Part shown: piece by piece, positions 10,660 to 21,887 of the stretch | Numbering within the stretch: the stretch's first letter is position 1 | Layout of the letters: the number at the start of each line of letters is the position of its first letter | NCBI GenBank assembly: GCA_017311185.1 | Contig: JAESUZ010000135.1 | Span: 62,001-126,000, forward strand | Reading direction: 5' to 3' | Length of the DNA: 64,000 bases | Origin: Proteles cristata cristata | Taxonomy: Eukaryota > Chordata > Mammalia > Carnivora > Hyaenidae | Program-made: the position numbers and the translations under genes | The notes under the pieces: generated by a model | Told to the model about the DNA's origin: nothing | Seen by the model: the letters and a program-made list of their open reading frames with translations, nothing else | The model's database searches: none

Positions 10660-13600
10660 CTGTTTTTATAGTATCTTCACTTCCGTTCCTTTATGGCCAT
10701 CCGTTTTGTATCTTAAGGTCCTCATATGAGTGAAGTCATATGATACTTGTCTTTCTCTGACTGATGTATTTCGCTTAGCATCAGGCCTTCTAGTTCCATC
10801 CACATAGTTGCCACAGCAAGATTTCATTTTTTTGATTGCTGAGTAATACTCCATTGTATCTATATGCCACATCTTCTTTATCCTTTCATCCATCGATAGA
10901 CATTTGAGCTCTTTCCATATTTCGGCTATTGTCGATAGTGCTGCTATTAACATTGGGGTGCATGTACCCCTTCGAAACAGCATACCGGTATCCCTTGGAT
11001 AAATACCTAATAGTGCAATTGCTCAGTCATAGGGTAGTTGTATTTTTCATTTTTTGAGAAACCTCCCTACTGTTTTCCAGAGTGGTTGCCCCACCAGCAT
11101 TCCCACCAGCAGTGCAAAAGAGAGCCTCTTTCTCCACCAACATCTGTTGTTGCCTCAGTCCTTAATGTTAGCCACTCTGACAGGTGTGAGGTGGTATCTC
11201 TTTGTGGTTTTGATTTCCATTTCCCTGATGATAAGTGATGTTGAACATTTTTTCATGTGTCAGTTGGCCATCTGGGTGTCTTCTTTTGAAAAGCGTGTGT
11301 TCATGTCTTTTGCTCATTTCTTCACTGGATTTTTTGGGGGGCATGTTGAGTTTGATAAGTTCTTTAAAGATTTTGGATACTTACCCTTTATCTGATATGT
11401 CGCTTAGAAATATCTTTTCCCATTCTGCCAGTTGCCTTTTAGTTTTGCTGATGGTTTCCTTCTCTGTGCAGAAGCTTTTTATTTTGATGAGGTCCCAATA
11501 GTTCCTGTTTGCTTTGGTTTCTCTTGCCTCCAGAGACATGTTGAGTAAGAAGTTGCTGCACCCAAGGTCAAAGAGGTTTTTGCCTGCTTTCTCCTCCAGG
11601 ATTTTGATGGCTTTTGTCTTACAGATAGGACTTTCATCCATTTTGAGTTTGGTTTTGTGTAGGGTGTAAGAAAGTGGTCCAGGTTCATTCTTCTGCATGG
11701 CACTCTCCAGTTTACCCAGCACCACTTGTTGAAGAGACTGTCTTGATTCCATTGGATAGTCTTTCCTGCTTAGTCCAAGATCAGTTGGACATATGTTTGT
11801 GGGTCCACTTCTGGGTTCTCTATGCTATGCCATTGATCTGTCTGTTCTTGTGCCAGTACCATACCATCTTGATGATTACAGCTTTGAAATACAGCTTCAA
11901 GTCTGGAATTGAGAAGCCTCCTGTTTTGGTGTTCTTTTTCAAGATGGCTTCGGCCTTTTGGAGTGTTTTCTGGTTCCATACACATTTTAACATTGTTTGT
12001 TATAGCTCTATGAAAAATGCTGGTGTTATTTTGATAGGTATTGCATTGAATATCTAGATTGCTTTGGGCAGTTTTGACATGTCAACACTTTTTGTTCTTC
12101 GTATCCAGGAGCATGGACTATTGGTCCATTTTTTTCTCTTTTTTCAATTTCTTTCATAAGCTTTCTGTAGTTTTTATTGCATAGATTTGGTTAGATTCAT
12201 TCCTATGTATGTTCTGGTTTTTGGTGCAATTGTAAATGGGTTCGATTCTTTGATTTCTCTTTCTTTTGTTTACTGTTGGTGTTTGGGAATGCATCCGATT
12301 TCTGTGCATTGATTTTATATCCTGCGACTTTGCTGAATTCATGGATCAGTTCTAGCAGGTTTTTGGTGGAATCTTTTGGGTTTTCCACAGAGAGTATCAT
12401 GTCATCTGCAAAGAGTGAAAGTTTGACCCCCTCCTGGCTGATTTGGATGCCTTTTATTTCTTTGTGTTGTCTGGTTGCTGAGGCTATGTTGCCAATACTA
12501 TGTTGAATAGCAGTGGTGAAAGTGGGCATCCCTGTCTTGTTCCTGACCTTAATGGAAAAGCCCTCAGTTTTTCCCCATTGAGGATGATATTTGTGTTGGG
12601 TCTTTCATATATGGCTTTTATAATCTCAAAGCATGATCCTGCTATCCCTACTTTCTTAAGGGTTTTTATCAAGAAAGGATGGTGTATTTTGTCAATGCTT
12701 TTTCTGCATCTATGGAGAGGATCATGTGGTTCTTGTCCTTTCCTTTATTGATGTGATGAATCACATTTATTATTTTGTGGATATTGAACCAGCCCTGCAT
12801 ACCACGTATAAATCCCACTTGGTTGTGGTGAATACGTTTTTTAATGTATTGTTGGATTCGGTTGGCTAATATCTTGTTGAGGATTTGTGCATCCATGTTC
12901 ATTAGGGAAATTAGTCTGTAGTTCTCCTTTTTAGTGGGGTGTTTATCTGGTTTTGGAATCATGGTAATGCTAGCTTTATAGAAAGAGTTTGGTAGTTTTC
13001 TTTCCATTTTTATTTTTTAGAACAGCTTCAAGAGAATAGGGATTACCTCCTCCTTAAATGTTTGGTAGAACTCCCCTGGAAAAGTATCTGGCCCTGGACT
13101 CTTGTTTTTCAGCACAAATTTGATTACTAATTCAATATCTTTACTGGTTGCAAGTCTGTTCAAATTTTCTATTTCTTCCTGTTTCAGTTTTTGTAGTTAA
13201 TATATTCTAGGAGTTTGTCCATTTCTTCCCTATTGCCCATTTTTTTTGGCATATACTTGCTCATAATATTCTCTTATTATTGATTTTATTTGTACTGTGT
13301 TGATTGTGATCTCTTTTTTCATTTTTGATTTTATTTATTTGGGTCCTTTCCTTTTTCTTTTTTAAAAAACTGGCTGGTGATTTATCAATTTTGTTCATTC
13401 TTTCAAAGAACCAGCTTCTGGTTTCCTTGCCCTGTTCTACTGGGTTTTGTTTGTTTGGTTGGTTGGTTGGTTTCAGTAGCCTTGATTTCTGCTCTGATCT
13501 TTATTATTTCCTGTCTTCTGCTGATTTTGGGTTTTCTTTGCTGTTCTTTTCCCAGCTCTGTGAGGTATAAGGTTAGCTTGTGTATCTGAGACTTTTCTTC

Positions 13601-14560
13601 CTTCTTTAAGAAGGCCTGGATTGCTATATACGTCCCTCTTATGATCACCTTTGCTGCGTTCCAGAGGTTTGGGGCTGTGGTGGTATCCTTTTCATTGACT
13701 TCCATGTACTTTTTAATGTCCTCTTTAACTTCTTGGTTAGTCCATTCATTCTTTAGTAGGATTTTCTTTCATCTCCAAGTATTTGTCATCTTTCCACATT
13801 TTTTCTTATGGTTGATTTGAAGTTTCATAGCGTTGTGGTCTGAAAGCATGCACAGTATTATCTTGATCTCCTTGTCCTTGTTGAGGGCTGATTTCTGTCC
13901 CAGTATGTGATCTCTTCTGGACAGCATTCCATGTTCACTGGAGAAGAATTTATACTCAGCTGCTTTAGGATGAAATGTCATGAATATATCTGTTAAGTCC
14001 ATCTGTTCCAGTGTGTCATTCAAAGCCATTATTTCCTTGTTGATTTTCTGTGTAGATGATCTGTCCATTGCAGTAAGTGGGGTGTTGAAGTCCCCTACTA
14101 TGTATTATTACCACTGAGTTTCTTTATGTTTGTGATTAATTGATTTGTATATTTGGGTCTCTTACATCTGGAGCATAAATGTTTACAATTGTTATGTCTT
14201 CTTGGTGGACAGGCCCCTTCATTATGATATAATGCTTCTTCAACTCTTGTAATAGTCTATATTTTAAAGTCTAGATTGTCTAATAGAAGAATGACTACTC
14301 CAGCTTTCTTTTGGTATCCATTAGTGTGATAGATGGGTCTCCATCCCCTTACTTTCAATCTGAAGGTGTCTTTAGGTGTAAAGTGAGTCTCTTGTAAACA
14401 ATATATAGATAGATCTTGTTTCTTATCCATTCTGTTACCTTGTGTTTTTTATTGGAGCATTTTGTCCATTGACATTTAGAGTGAGTACTGAAAGATAGGA
14501 ATTTATTGCCATTATGATTCTTGTAGAGTTGGAGTTTCTAGTGGTGTTCTTTCATCCTTT
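10660..14560 (-). pseudogene. L1 ORF2 (endonuclease/reverse transcriptase), decayed
   Basis: Broken minus-strand segments give the ORF2 order. At 13,769-14,068 is the endonuclease C-terminal part with 'RRDHILGQKSALN' and the catalytic 'SDHNAMKLQI'. At 12,669-13,007 are the RT fingers ('ITMIPKPDK', '[19 protein letters not shown]', '[12 protein letters not shown]'). At 12,484-12,672 is '[16 protein letters not shown]', and at 12,203-12,529 the RT active site 'FADDM'. At 10,666-11,752 is the C-terminal region ('[22 protein letters not shown]', then 'RGTCTPMLIAALSTIAEIWKE'). The frame changes between pieces, and the start of the endonuclease is lost in decayed DNA. This is a retrotransposon pseudogene, not a host gene. 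Confidence 0.92.
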
Positions 14561-14583
14561 CTAGTTTTTGTTGCTTTTGGTCC

Positions 14584-14641
<58 letters not shown>
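14584..14641. repeat. (TG)n microsatellite inside the L1
   Basis: About 29 uninterrupted TG units lie between the ORF2 and ORF1 portions of the antisense L1. The purity and length make it a likely polymorphic marker. Confidence 0.95.
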
Positions 14642-14644
<3 letters not shown>

Positions 14645-15560
14645 CTCCCCTCAGAGAGTCCCCCTTAAAATTTCTTGCAGGGCTAGTTTAGTGGTCACAA
14701 ACTCCTTTAATTTTTGTTTGTCTGGAAAACTTTTTATCTATCCTTCTATTTTGAATGATAGCCTTGCTGGATAAAGAATTCTTGGCTGCATATTTTTCCA
14801 ATTCAGCACATTGAATATATCCTTCCACTCCTTTCTCCCCTTCCAAGTTTCTCTGGATAAGTCTGCTGCAAACCTGATCTGTCTTCTCTTGTAGGTTAAG
14901 GACTTTTTTTCCCTTGCTGCTTTCATGATTCTTTCCTTGCCTGAGTGTTTTGTGTATTTGACTATGACATGCCTTGTTGATGGTCTGTTTTGGTTGAATC
15001 TAATGGGAGTTCTCTGTGATTCTTGGATTTTGTTGTCTATGTCTTTCCCCAGGTTAGGAAAGTTTTCAGCTATGATGTGCTCACATAACCTTTCTACCCC
15101 TCTTCCTCTCTTTTCATCTTTTGGGACCCCTGTGATTCTAAAATTGTTCCTTATTAAGGAGTCACTGATTTCTCTAATTCTTAAATCGTGTCCTTTTGTG
15201 TTAGTCTCCCTCTTTTTTTTTCTGCTTCTTTATTCTCCATAAGTTTGTCCTCTTTATTGCAGAATCATTGCTCAGCCTCATTTATCGTTGCCACTGTGGC
15301 ATCCATTCAAGATTGCAGCTCAGTTCTAGCATATTTTATTTCATCCTGACTAGATTTTACTTCTTTTATCTCTGCAGAAAGGGATACTAATCTATTTTCG
15401 GCCCTAGCTAGCATTTTTATTATCATGATTCTAAATTCTGGTTCAGACATCTTGCTTGTATCTGTGTTGATGATGTCCCTGGCTGTCATTTCTTCCTGCT
15501 CTTTCTTTGGAATGGATTCCTTCATTTCATCATTTTGAAGGAAGAAAAGGAATTAATAAG
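14645..15560 (-). pseudogene. L1 ORF1 (RNA-binding protein), decayed
   Basis: At 14,738-14,926 on minus is the C-terminal domain text 'KSLTYKRRQIRFAADLSRETW'-like, ending 'RILYPARLSFKIEG', a standard ORF1p end. At 15,307-15,525 lies the N-terminal/coiled-coil start 'KMSEPEFRIMIIKMLARAENRL'. The RRM-like middle is broken by stops. The total length of about 0.9 kb fits ORF1. It has no coding capacity now. Confidence 0.88.
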
Positions 15561-17395
15561 TTAAAAACTTTTTAATTAAAAAATTAAAACACACACACAC
15601 ACACATCAAATAAGTGATGCTAGATCCTAGGTTTGTTTTGGTCTGGTTATTGAATGGTGTTTGACTGATTAGAGAAATAAGGGGAAAATTAAAACACACA
15701 CACCCAAAATCAAAATCAAATAAATGATGCTGGGTCCTAGGTGTGTTTTGGTCTGGTTATTTAACGGAGATTGACAGATTGGAGAAAAAAGAGTAAAACA
15801 AATGGAAAACGTTTGAAAACTTGAAAAACTAAGTACAGTGAAATAGAACAAAATGAAATGATGGAAGTAAAATAGATTTGAAAACTTTGCAAAAAAGTAA
15901 AAATATAGTGTAAAAAGTAAAAAAGAAATATTTTTATTAAAAATTGAAACAAAAAATATTTTTTTCTCTTACTGTATTCCAGAAAAGGAAAAGAAAGAAA
16001 AACAAAAAAACAAAACAAAAAAAAAAAAAGATTTTGGATAGACTAGCGAACAGACTGAAATACGATTGATATTACATTGTTTCCCATAGAAGGCAAACTC
16101 TGAAGCATTTTAGAATCTGTAAACTAAGCAGGGGAGGGACTTGTGTTCCTGAAGAGCCGGGTTGGCCCAGTTGGGTGGAGCTTAGTGTAATGGTTCCACT
16201 CTCCACTAGATGGCGCTGCTTAACATGCTGGGATGCATTGTTGTGGCGTCTGTAGGTTCGTTTGAGCATGCCCCTGTGGAGAGAAAATGGGGTCCCCAGG
16301 CTATCCAGTCTGTCCAGTAGTATCACCCTGTTCTTGAATCCAAAACCGGGCATCCTTTTTTTCTGGCTCCTGTCCATTCCTGCTTTTACAGTGTCTGTGA
16401 CCAAGCCGTCAGGTTGTCAGGCTGCACGTCCCTCCTAGTTTTATGTCAGATGCAGCTGTGTTTCTGACCCCTCACTTCTGAGCACATGTGACTTGGACCC
16501 ACTCAGACCTTCTGGGGAGGGTCTTACTGAGAAATGGGCAGTGCCAGTCTCTCCAAGGACTGTTGGGGGGACTGTTGGGGGGACCACACTGCTGCAAATG
16601 CTGAGAGATTGTGGCTGGATGCCAGCCTGCCCCAGAGAAAGTGCACGTGGTTGTGTAGCAGTGGGAGATCTGAGGACCCCCAGCCCCACTGTGCTCTTGG
16701 GGAGTCTCTCTTCCCACCAGAGCACCGCCAAGTAGGAAGCTGTGCAGTTTCACTCTGTGCGCCCCCTGTTTCTAGAGTTGTAATGGACTTTAAAGCTTCT
16801 CCTTTCTCCCTTCTCCCTTTGTAGTTATTATTTTTTAATTATTTAGAATATTTTATTTATTTCTGAGAGAGAGAGACAGCATGAGCAGGGGAGAGTCAGA
16901 GAGAGAGGGAGACACAGAATATGAAACAGGCTCCAGGCTCTGCACTCCTGTCAGCACAGAGCCTGACACAGGGCTCAAACCCACAAACCATGAGATCATG
17001 ACCTGAGTGGAAGTCCGACGCTCAACCGACTGAACCACTCAGGCGCCCCTCTCCCTTTGTAGTTAAGTCCCTGCTGCTGTTTCCACGTTCCCCCTTTCTT
17101 TCCAGCTGCTTTTGGGGGGGGTGTGCTTTTCTCATACTCTCCCCCTCCCCCCATCTCCATCCTCTCCGCACTAGCAAAAGCAGTTCCCTGCCCTCTGCAG
17201 CTTCTGTCCCACCAGGTCACCTCTCTGTGCCATGTCCCTGCCAAGTTCTGTGGTTCAGGTTGTGCACATTGTAGTGTTAATCCTAAAGTCAGTTTTCTAG
17301 CTGTGCAGGCAGGGTTAGTGTTGGTCTGGCTGTGTTTCAGGGACCTGAGACACAAAAAAGACTTCCATGCTGTTCCATCATCTTGGCTCCTCAAG
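15560..17395 (-). promoter_or_regulatory. L1 5'UTR (former internal promoter region)
   Basis: Read on minus this runs from 17,395 to about 15,560. It begins with the L1 start motif near 17,370-17,395, passes a GC-rich part (16,080-16,830), and ends in an A-rich stretch with CA-repeat bits (15,540-16,030) before ORF1. A direct repeat 'ggactgttggggggact' occurs at about 16,557-16,582. The region would have driven L1 transcription. A SINE at 16,828-17,049 now interrupts it. Confidence 0.7.
16828..17049 (-). mobile_element. CanSINE inserted in the L1 5'UTR
   Basis: This antisense SINE ends '..gaaccactcaggcgcccc'. The flanks 'tctccctttgtagtta' at 16,812-16,827 and 17,050-17,065 are identical 16-mers. 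The insertion therefore postdates the surrounding L1. Confidence 0.95.
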
Positions 17396-17537
17396 GTCTA
17401 TCTAATTTTAAAATGTCATTGTCATTGTCATGTAACAAAATGCTGACTTATTGCACATGACATACTGATTATTTCTCCTCTTTGTGTAATCTTAGAATAT
17501 ATTTCATCTTCAAATGAATATAAAACCCTCAAAATAT

Positions 17538-17740
17538 GGGGCGCCTGGGTGGCTTAGTCGGTTAAGTGTCCAACTTTCGCTTAGGTCATGATCTCGCGGT
17601 TCGTGGGTTCGAGCCCGCGTCGGGCTCTGTGCTGACTGCCAGCTCAGAGCCTGGAGCCTGTTTCAGTCTGTGACTCCCTCTCTCTGACTGCTCACGCTGT
17701 CTCTCTCTCTCTCCTAAAAATAAATAAAACATTAAAAAAA
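17538..17740 (+). mobile_element. CanSINE with exact target duplication
   Basis: The head is canonical, with 'gggttcgagcccgcgtcggg' around the B box and an A-rich tail. The duplication 'aaaccctcaaaatat' flanks it at 17,523-17,537 and 17,741-17,755. Low divergence suggests a young copy. Confidence 0.95.
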
Positions 17741-18001
17741 AAACCCTCAAAATATAACACTCATTTTGGAAAATACAGGCATACAAATGACAACATTAAC
17801 TGCAGAAATGCACCAAAGAGGAATAATAAATGGCATAGATCCATAGATAATATATCAATATTAGTTAATATTAGTTATATTGACATAATATTGAAACCAG
17901 GCCCTTTAAGTAAGCATTCTACTTCTAATCCAGTCCCTTACAACAATAACAACATTATTACGTAGTGTCTTTTAAACACTTAAGAGTGCCAAGAACTGCT
18001 A

Positions 18002-18226
18002 GGGGTGCCTTGGTGGCTCAGTTGGTTAAGCATCCAGCTCTTAGATTCGGTTCAGGTCATGACCTCATGGTTCATAGGTTTGAGCCCCACATTGGGCTCT
18101 ATGCTAACAGTGAAGAGCCCGTTTGGGACTTCATCTCTCCCTGCCACTCCCCTGCTCATGTGCTTTCTCTCTCTCTATCGCTCTCTCTCTCTCAAATAAA
18201 TAAAAACTTAAAAAAAAAAAAAAAGA
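18002..18226 (+). mobile_element. CanSINE, first of a head-to-tail pair
   Basis: It begins 'ggggtgccttggtggctcag' and ends in (CT)n, AAATAAATAAAA and a 16-base A run. The next SINE begins 1 base after the tail, typical of insertion into a pre-existing A-rich tail. Confidence 0.93.
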
Positions 18227-18444
18227 GGGGTGCCTGGGTGGCTCAGTCGGTTATGTGTCCAACTCTCGGTTTTGGCTCAGGTCATGATTTCCCAGTTGGT
18301 GAGTTCAAGCCCCAGATCAAGCCCTGCTCTGCTGATGTGGAACCTGCTTGGAATTCTTGCTCTCCCTCCCTCTTCTCCACACCCCCCCGCACTCTCTCTC
18401 TCAAAAATACATACATAAACTTTAAAAATAAATCATAAAAAAAA
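18227..18444 (+). mobile_element. CanSINE, second of a head-to-tail pair
   Basis: It begins 'ggggtgcctgggtggctcag' directly after the poly(A) of the preceding SINE. Its body is more diverged ('gttggtgagttcaagcccca') and its tail is 'aaaatacatacataaa'. It may have landed in the A tail of its neighbour or the reverse; the flanks do not settle the order. Confidence 0.9.
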
Positions 18445-18511
18445 GAGCACTAAGCACTATTAAACATATATAGTATGTTTTGTTATTGGTTTTATTGATG
18501 AAGAGATGATT

Positions 18512-18717
18512 GTTTTCTTTTAATTTTAGAGAGAGAGCAAGCTAGTGGGGGAGAGGGACAGAGGGAAAGAGAGAAGAAATTTTACACAGGCTCCACACCC
18601 AGCATAGGGTTCGAAGGGGAGCTCGACGGGGAGATCAATCCCATGACCCTGGGATCATGACCTGAGCCGAAATCAAGAGTGGGCTGCTCAACCGACTGAG
18701 CCACCCAGGTGCCATGG
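18512..18717 (-). mobile_element. CanSINE (antisense) with 13-bp target duplication
   Basis: It runs from 'tttaattttagagagagagc' to 'gactgagccacccaggtgcc'. The flank 'tgaagagatgatt' occurs at 18,499-18,511 and again at 18,718-18,730. Confidence 0.92.
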
Positions 18718-18736
18718 TGAAGAGATGATTTTTAAA

Positions 18737-18900
18737 GAAGATATACAGATGGCCCAGAAGCATATGAAAAGATGCTCAACATCACTTATCATCAGGGAAA
18801 TGTAAACCGAAGCCACAGTCAAATATCATCTCACGCCCATCAGGATGGCCACCATTTTTATTTATTTGAGAGAGACAAGGACAGCACAAGCAGGGAAGGG
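18737..18900. mobile_element. Chimeric L1-fragment/SINE-fragment insertion flanked by 17-bp repeats
   Basis: Bases 18,737-18,855 match sense L1 ORF2 text ('agatatacagatggccc', 'agatgctcaacatcac'). They join directly to the tail part of an antisense SINE (18,856-18,900, 'tttatttatttgagagagac'). The whole 164-base block is bracketed by identical copies of 'aagagatgatttttaaa' at 18,720-18,736 and 18,901-18,917. Neither edge has a poly(A). Confidence 0.75.
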
Positions 18901-18917
18901 AAGAGATGATTTTTAAA

Positions 18918-20485
18918 TGAACAGAGGAAACAGCAAGTGCAACGACTAGAGACCAGATGGAGCAGGAGAAGGTAATGTACGTTTTATTCCTACCACAATG
19001 GGAAACTGCATACCAGGCAGGGTCCCCACAGGATACAGCAGACCCATTAAGTTGGATTTAATGAAAAGAGTTCACCAAAGGGGTGATCTACCCCAGGCGT
19101 GTGGGTGTGGGGAGGATGGTATTGTAAGGAAGTCAATGGGCTGGTGAGGTACCTGGGCTGCCAACAGTGGGGAGTCACTACCCCCTAAACCTGAAATGAG
19201 GAGGGGAGGAGTGGTTTGCTGGAAGCCACAGGAGCCTCAGTGATGGGTGAGGGGTCCTGGTGAAAAGCTGTGGCTGGAGAGACACAGTCACTGCCCAAAC
19301 TGGGAGTAAGTCAGGGAAATATCCTAACTTTTCTCTCCTCACTTGCCCGTCAGTGCAACTCCCATGGGCCGAAATCAACTGGGAGTCAAAGACCAAGGAC
19401 ACCCCAGTGATGGCATCCAGGGGGATCAGCTTTGTTGGGGGGGGAGCTCTCTCTGAGCCAACTCTATAACAGAAACGGATTGGACTTGGAAACCTCCCCC
19501 CTTGACAATACTGCCCGTGAGCATTTGTTGCTCCTGAGCACTTAACAGGGCATGTCACCATGGAAACCTGAAACTCATGCTTGGCCGCCAGTGCCTACCA
19601 CCCAAACCCTAGTCCTGCAGCTGGTCCAACCAGGTGACCAGGTGATGTTCAAAGGTGAAGAAATCATTGCATCTGTTAGAGCCTCACTTGCCCTGGAGCA
19701 AGTGTCCAGGTAGCACTGTGGGCTAGTGAGTTCCATGGCTGTGGAACTCCCTCAGGGCTGGTTCGCCCTGGCAGAGCAACACCCGTAGGAGCCCAGAGAT
19801 GGGAGCAATGATTTCATCCTGCCCAGGGTGTCCCAACCTCTCTGCTGGTCTCCAGGGACCTCGCCAACCTGATCTGGCTGAGCCTGAGGCCAACAGCAAA
19901 TACAGCACACAGGCACCCAGGTTTTCCCTTGACTGTACACACGAAGAGAGACACACACCTCCACAACCACAGGCACACCCCCAGGTATGTGCACCCAAAG
20001 GCACAGACAGGTATGGGCATCAATGCTCATCACCAGACAGACACCAATGGTGCGTCCAACACGGCCCAGCCCGGGTCTGGCCACACTGCTGACTCTGATT
20101 CTTCCTGTCTCCGTTTTCCTGACAGCCCCAGGATGAAGAGGACTCGCCCCATGATATGATCCTGTGGATCCCTGAACCTGTCTGGAATGGGTGGTCTTCC
20201 TCGTCACTGTCCCTCTGTCCCAGAAGGGGAAGTTCCCAGAACACAAATACCGAAGGAAGAAAGGAAAGAGGGAAGGAAGTGGAGACATAGTCATGATAAA
20301 CATGTGACAGCATGATGTTAACGAGGTTGGTACTGTCTCCAGAGAGAGGCTTGGCCAACATTCAGTGAAGAGTCAGCCGCCAGTCTTTGGAGCCAGCATG
20401 CCTTTTCCTAAGGATGGGACACTGAGGCCCAGACAGGGAGGTCGTGGGCTCCGTGCAGGTCCTCCTAGGGAACAACAGTATATCA

Positions 20486-20486
<1 letters not shown>
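18918..20486. other. Unassigned stretch with an old repeat-like part
   Basis: Bases 19,000-19,470 read like a mammalian interspersed repeat ('ttcaccaaaggggtgatcta', 'ctcccatgggccgaaatcaa'), but I cannot name the family. Bases 19,560-20,486 are GC-rich and unassigned, with overlapping open frames on both strands that I take as chance. A MIR-like phrase lies near 20,418. Confidence 0.35.

Positions 20487-20522
<36 letters not shown>
20487..20522. repeat. (CA)n microsatellite
   Basis: An almost pure CA run of about 18 units, interrupted only at its right end by 'cccatcacacg'. Confidence 0.95.
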
Positions 20523-20524
<2 letters not shown>

Positions 20525-20639
20525 ATCACACGCATTTCTGGGATGCCAATGATTAAAAAAGCGTTTCTTGTTCAATGCAGGAAAGCCTCACGGAAATGAA
20601 AATGGCTTGTAATGCTCCCACACAGCTAATCCCAGTGGC

Positions 20640-21172
20640 GTTTTAAAAAATAATGCAGGCATGCACTTAGAAAATGCAAGCAGTTCCAAAAGATTACAAA
20701 ATGAAAACCAGAACCTTCCTTGCTATCTCAGTCCCTCTCCCCAGAGATGATCACTCTTTGCATTTCCTTCCTGAATACGTTGGTGTACGGGCTTTTACCG
20801 ATGAAAAGAGAACCACTCTGCCTGCTATATTGTGCCTTGCCAGTTTCTCACCTAAAACACATCTCTGCAGATCTGTCCACACCAACATAGTCTAATCTGC
20901 TGCCTTCTTTTTAATGGTTATGCTTTATTCCATGGCCTGTGCCCTCTGTCAGTGTGTATTTATTACCAGTTCCTTTGCTCTTAAACCCTGTACAGATGTA
21001 CACTGGATGTACTATTAGTATTAATTTTATTTATTTTAATTCCGATAGAAATTGCCCAAATGCTCCTCAAAAAGATGGCATTAATTTGCACTTTTATCAG
21101 CCAGATACGAAAAGAGTCTATCCCCTTTCACCAATTTCATTACCAATTTTGTCAGAGTGAAAAGTGAGGTCT
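20640..21172. other. Unassigned AT-rich stretch, possibly old L1 relic
   Basis: Phrases such as 'tttaatggttatgctttatt' and 'ctcaaaaagatggcattaat' resemble the 3' regions of old L1 families in antisense. The divergence is too high for a firm call. Confidence 0.35.
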
Positions 21173-21174
21173 TA

Positions 21175-21880
21175 CTGTTTCTTAACAGCTTTACTGAAAT
21201 ATAATTCATGTGCTATATAGTTTACCCACTTAACGTGTTAAGTTTACAGTTGTGCATCTGTCAGCATGATCAAGTGCAGAGCATTTTCATCGTTCCAGAA
21301 AGAAACACTGACCCCATCAATAGTCACTGTTCCATTTCCTCCCTCCCCTAACCCCTAGTGACCATCAATCCACTTTCTGCATCTGTAGATTTGCTTATTC
21401 CAGACATTTCATAAAAATGAAATCAGATGGGGCTCCTAAATGACTCAGTGGATTAAGCATCTGATTCTGACTCAGGCCAAGGTCTTGCAGTTAGTGAGTT
21501 CAAGCCAGCATCAAGCCAGCCAAGGAGCCCCACAGCATGGAGGCTGCTTGGGATCCTCTCTCTCTCCCTCCCTCTTTGCTCCTCCCCCACTCACACTTTT
21601 TCTCCCTCTCTCAAAATAAATAAACTTAAAAAAAATAAAAGAAATCCTATCATATGTGGTCTTTTGTGTCTGACTTACTTCACTTAGCATAACATTTGTA
21701 AGGTTTTTCCATGTGGCAGCACAGGTCAACCAACATTCCATTATATAGAGAGACCACATTCTGTGTATCCATTCATCGGATGATGAACACTTCGGTTCTT
21801 TCTGCTTTTGGTCTCTTGTGAATAATGCTGCCATGAACATCATGCACACACTTTTGCGTGCACATATGATTTTATTCCTC
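21175..21880 (-). mobile_element. L1 3'-end fragment, antisense
   Basis: It begins with the recognisable antisense L1 3'UTR ('ctttactgaaatataattca'). It continues through 'cagacatttcataaaaatga' and, after a SINE (21,430-21,640), into 'cacttagcataac' and 'gtgaataatgctgcc'. It is 5'-truncated at about 21,880. Confidence 0.85.
21430..21640 (+). mobile_element. CanSINE inside the L1 fragment, diverged
   Basis: The head is mutated ('ggggctcctaaatgactcag'), with a CT-rich body and the tail 'aaaataaataaacttaaa'. It interrupts antisense L1 sequence. The flanks 'aaatcagat' and 'aaatcctat' look like a decayed target duplication. Confidence 0.85.
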
Positions 21881-21887
21881 TGTGATG

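Larger units (their letters stand above)
10463..17395 (-). mobile_element. Near full-length LINE-1, antisense
   Basis: Read on the minus strand, the order is a 5'UTR that begins with 'gaggagccaagatgatggaa' (the typical L1 start), ORF1, an inter-ORF gap, ORF2 (endonuclease, reverse transcriptase, C-terminus), a 3'UTR and an A-rich tail (T run at about 10,471-10,490). The length is about 6.9 kb including a later SINE of about 220 bases, close to a complete mammalian L1. Both ORFs carry many frameshifts and stops, so it cannot mobilise itself. No clear target-site duplication was found at the edges. Confidence 0.93.

Noticed and set aside
10666..14068. Minus-strand reverse transcriptase and endonuclease frames as a host gene
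   Set aside because: The order and motifs are those of L1 ORF2 and the frame is broken many times, so this is a retrotransposon relic.
17538..17620. tRNA-like head with a B-box-like motif, possible tRNA gene
   Set aside because: It is the tRNA-derived head of a CanSINE repeated dozens of times, with an attached CT-rich body and A tail.
18002..18444. Regularly repeated units, possible CRISPR-like array
   Set aside because: The units are two adjacent SINEs with poly(A) tails, not short repeats with unique spacers.
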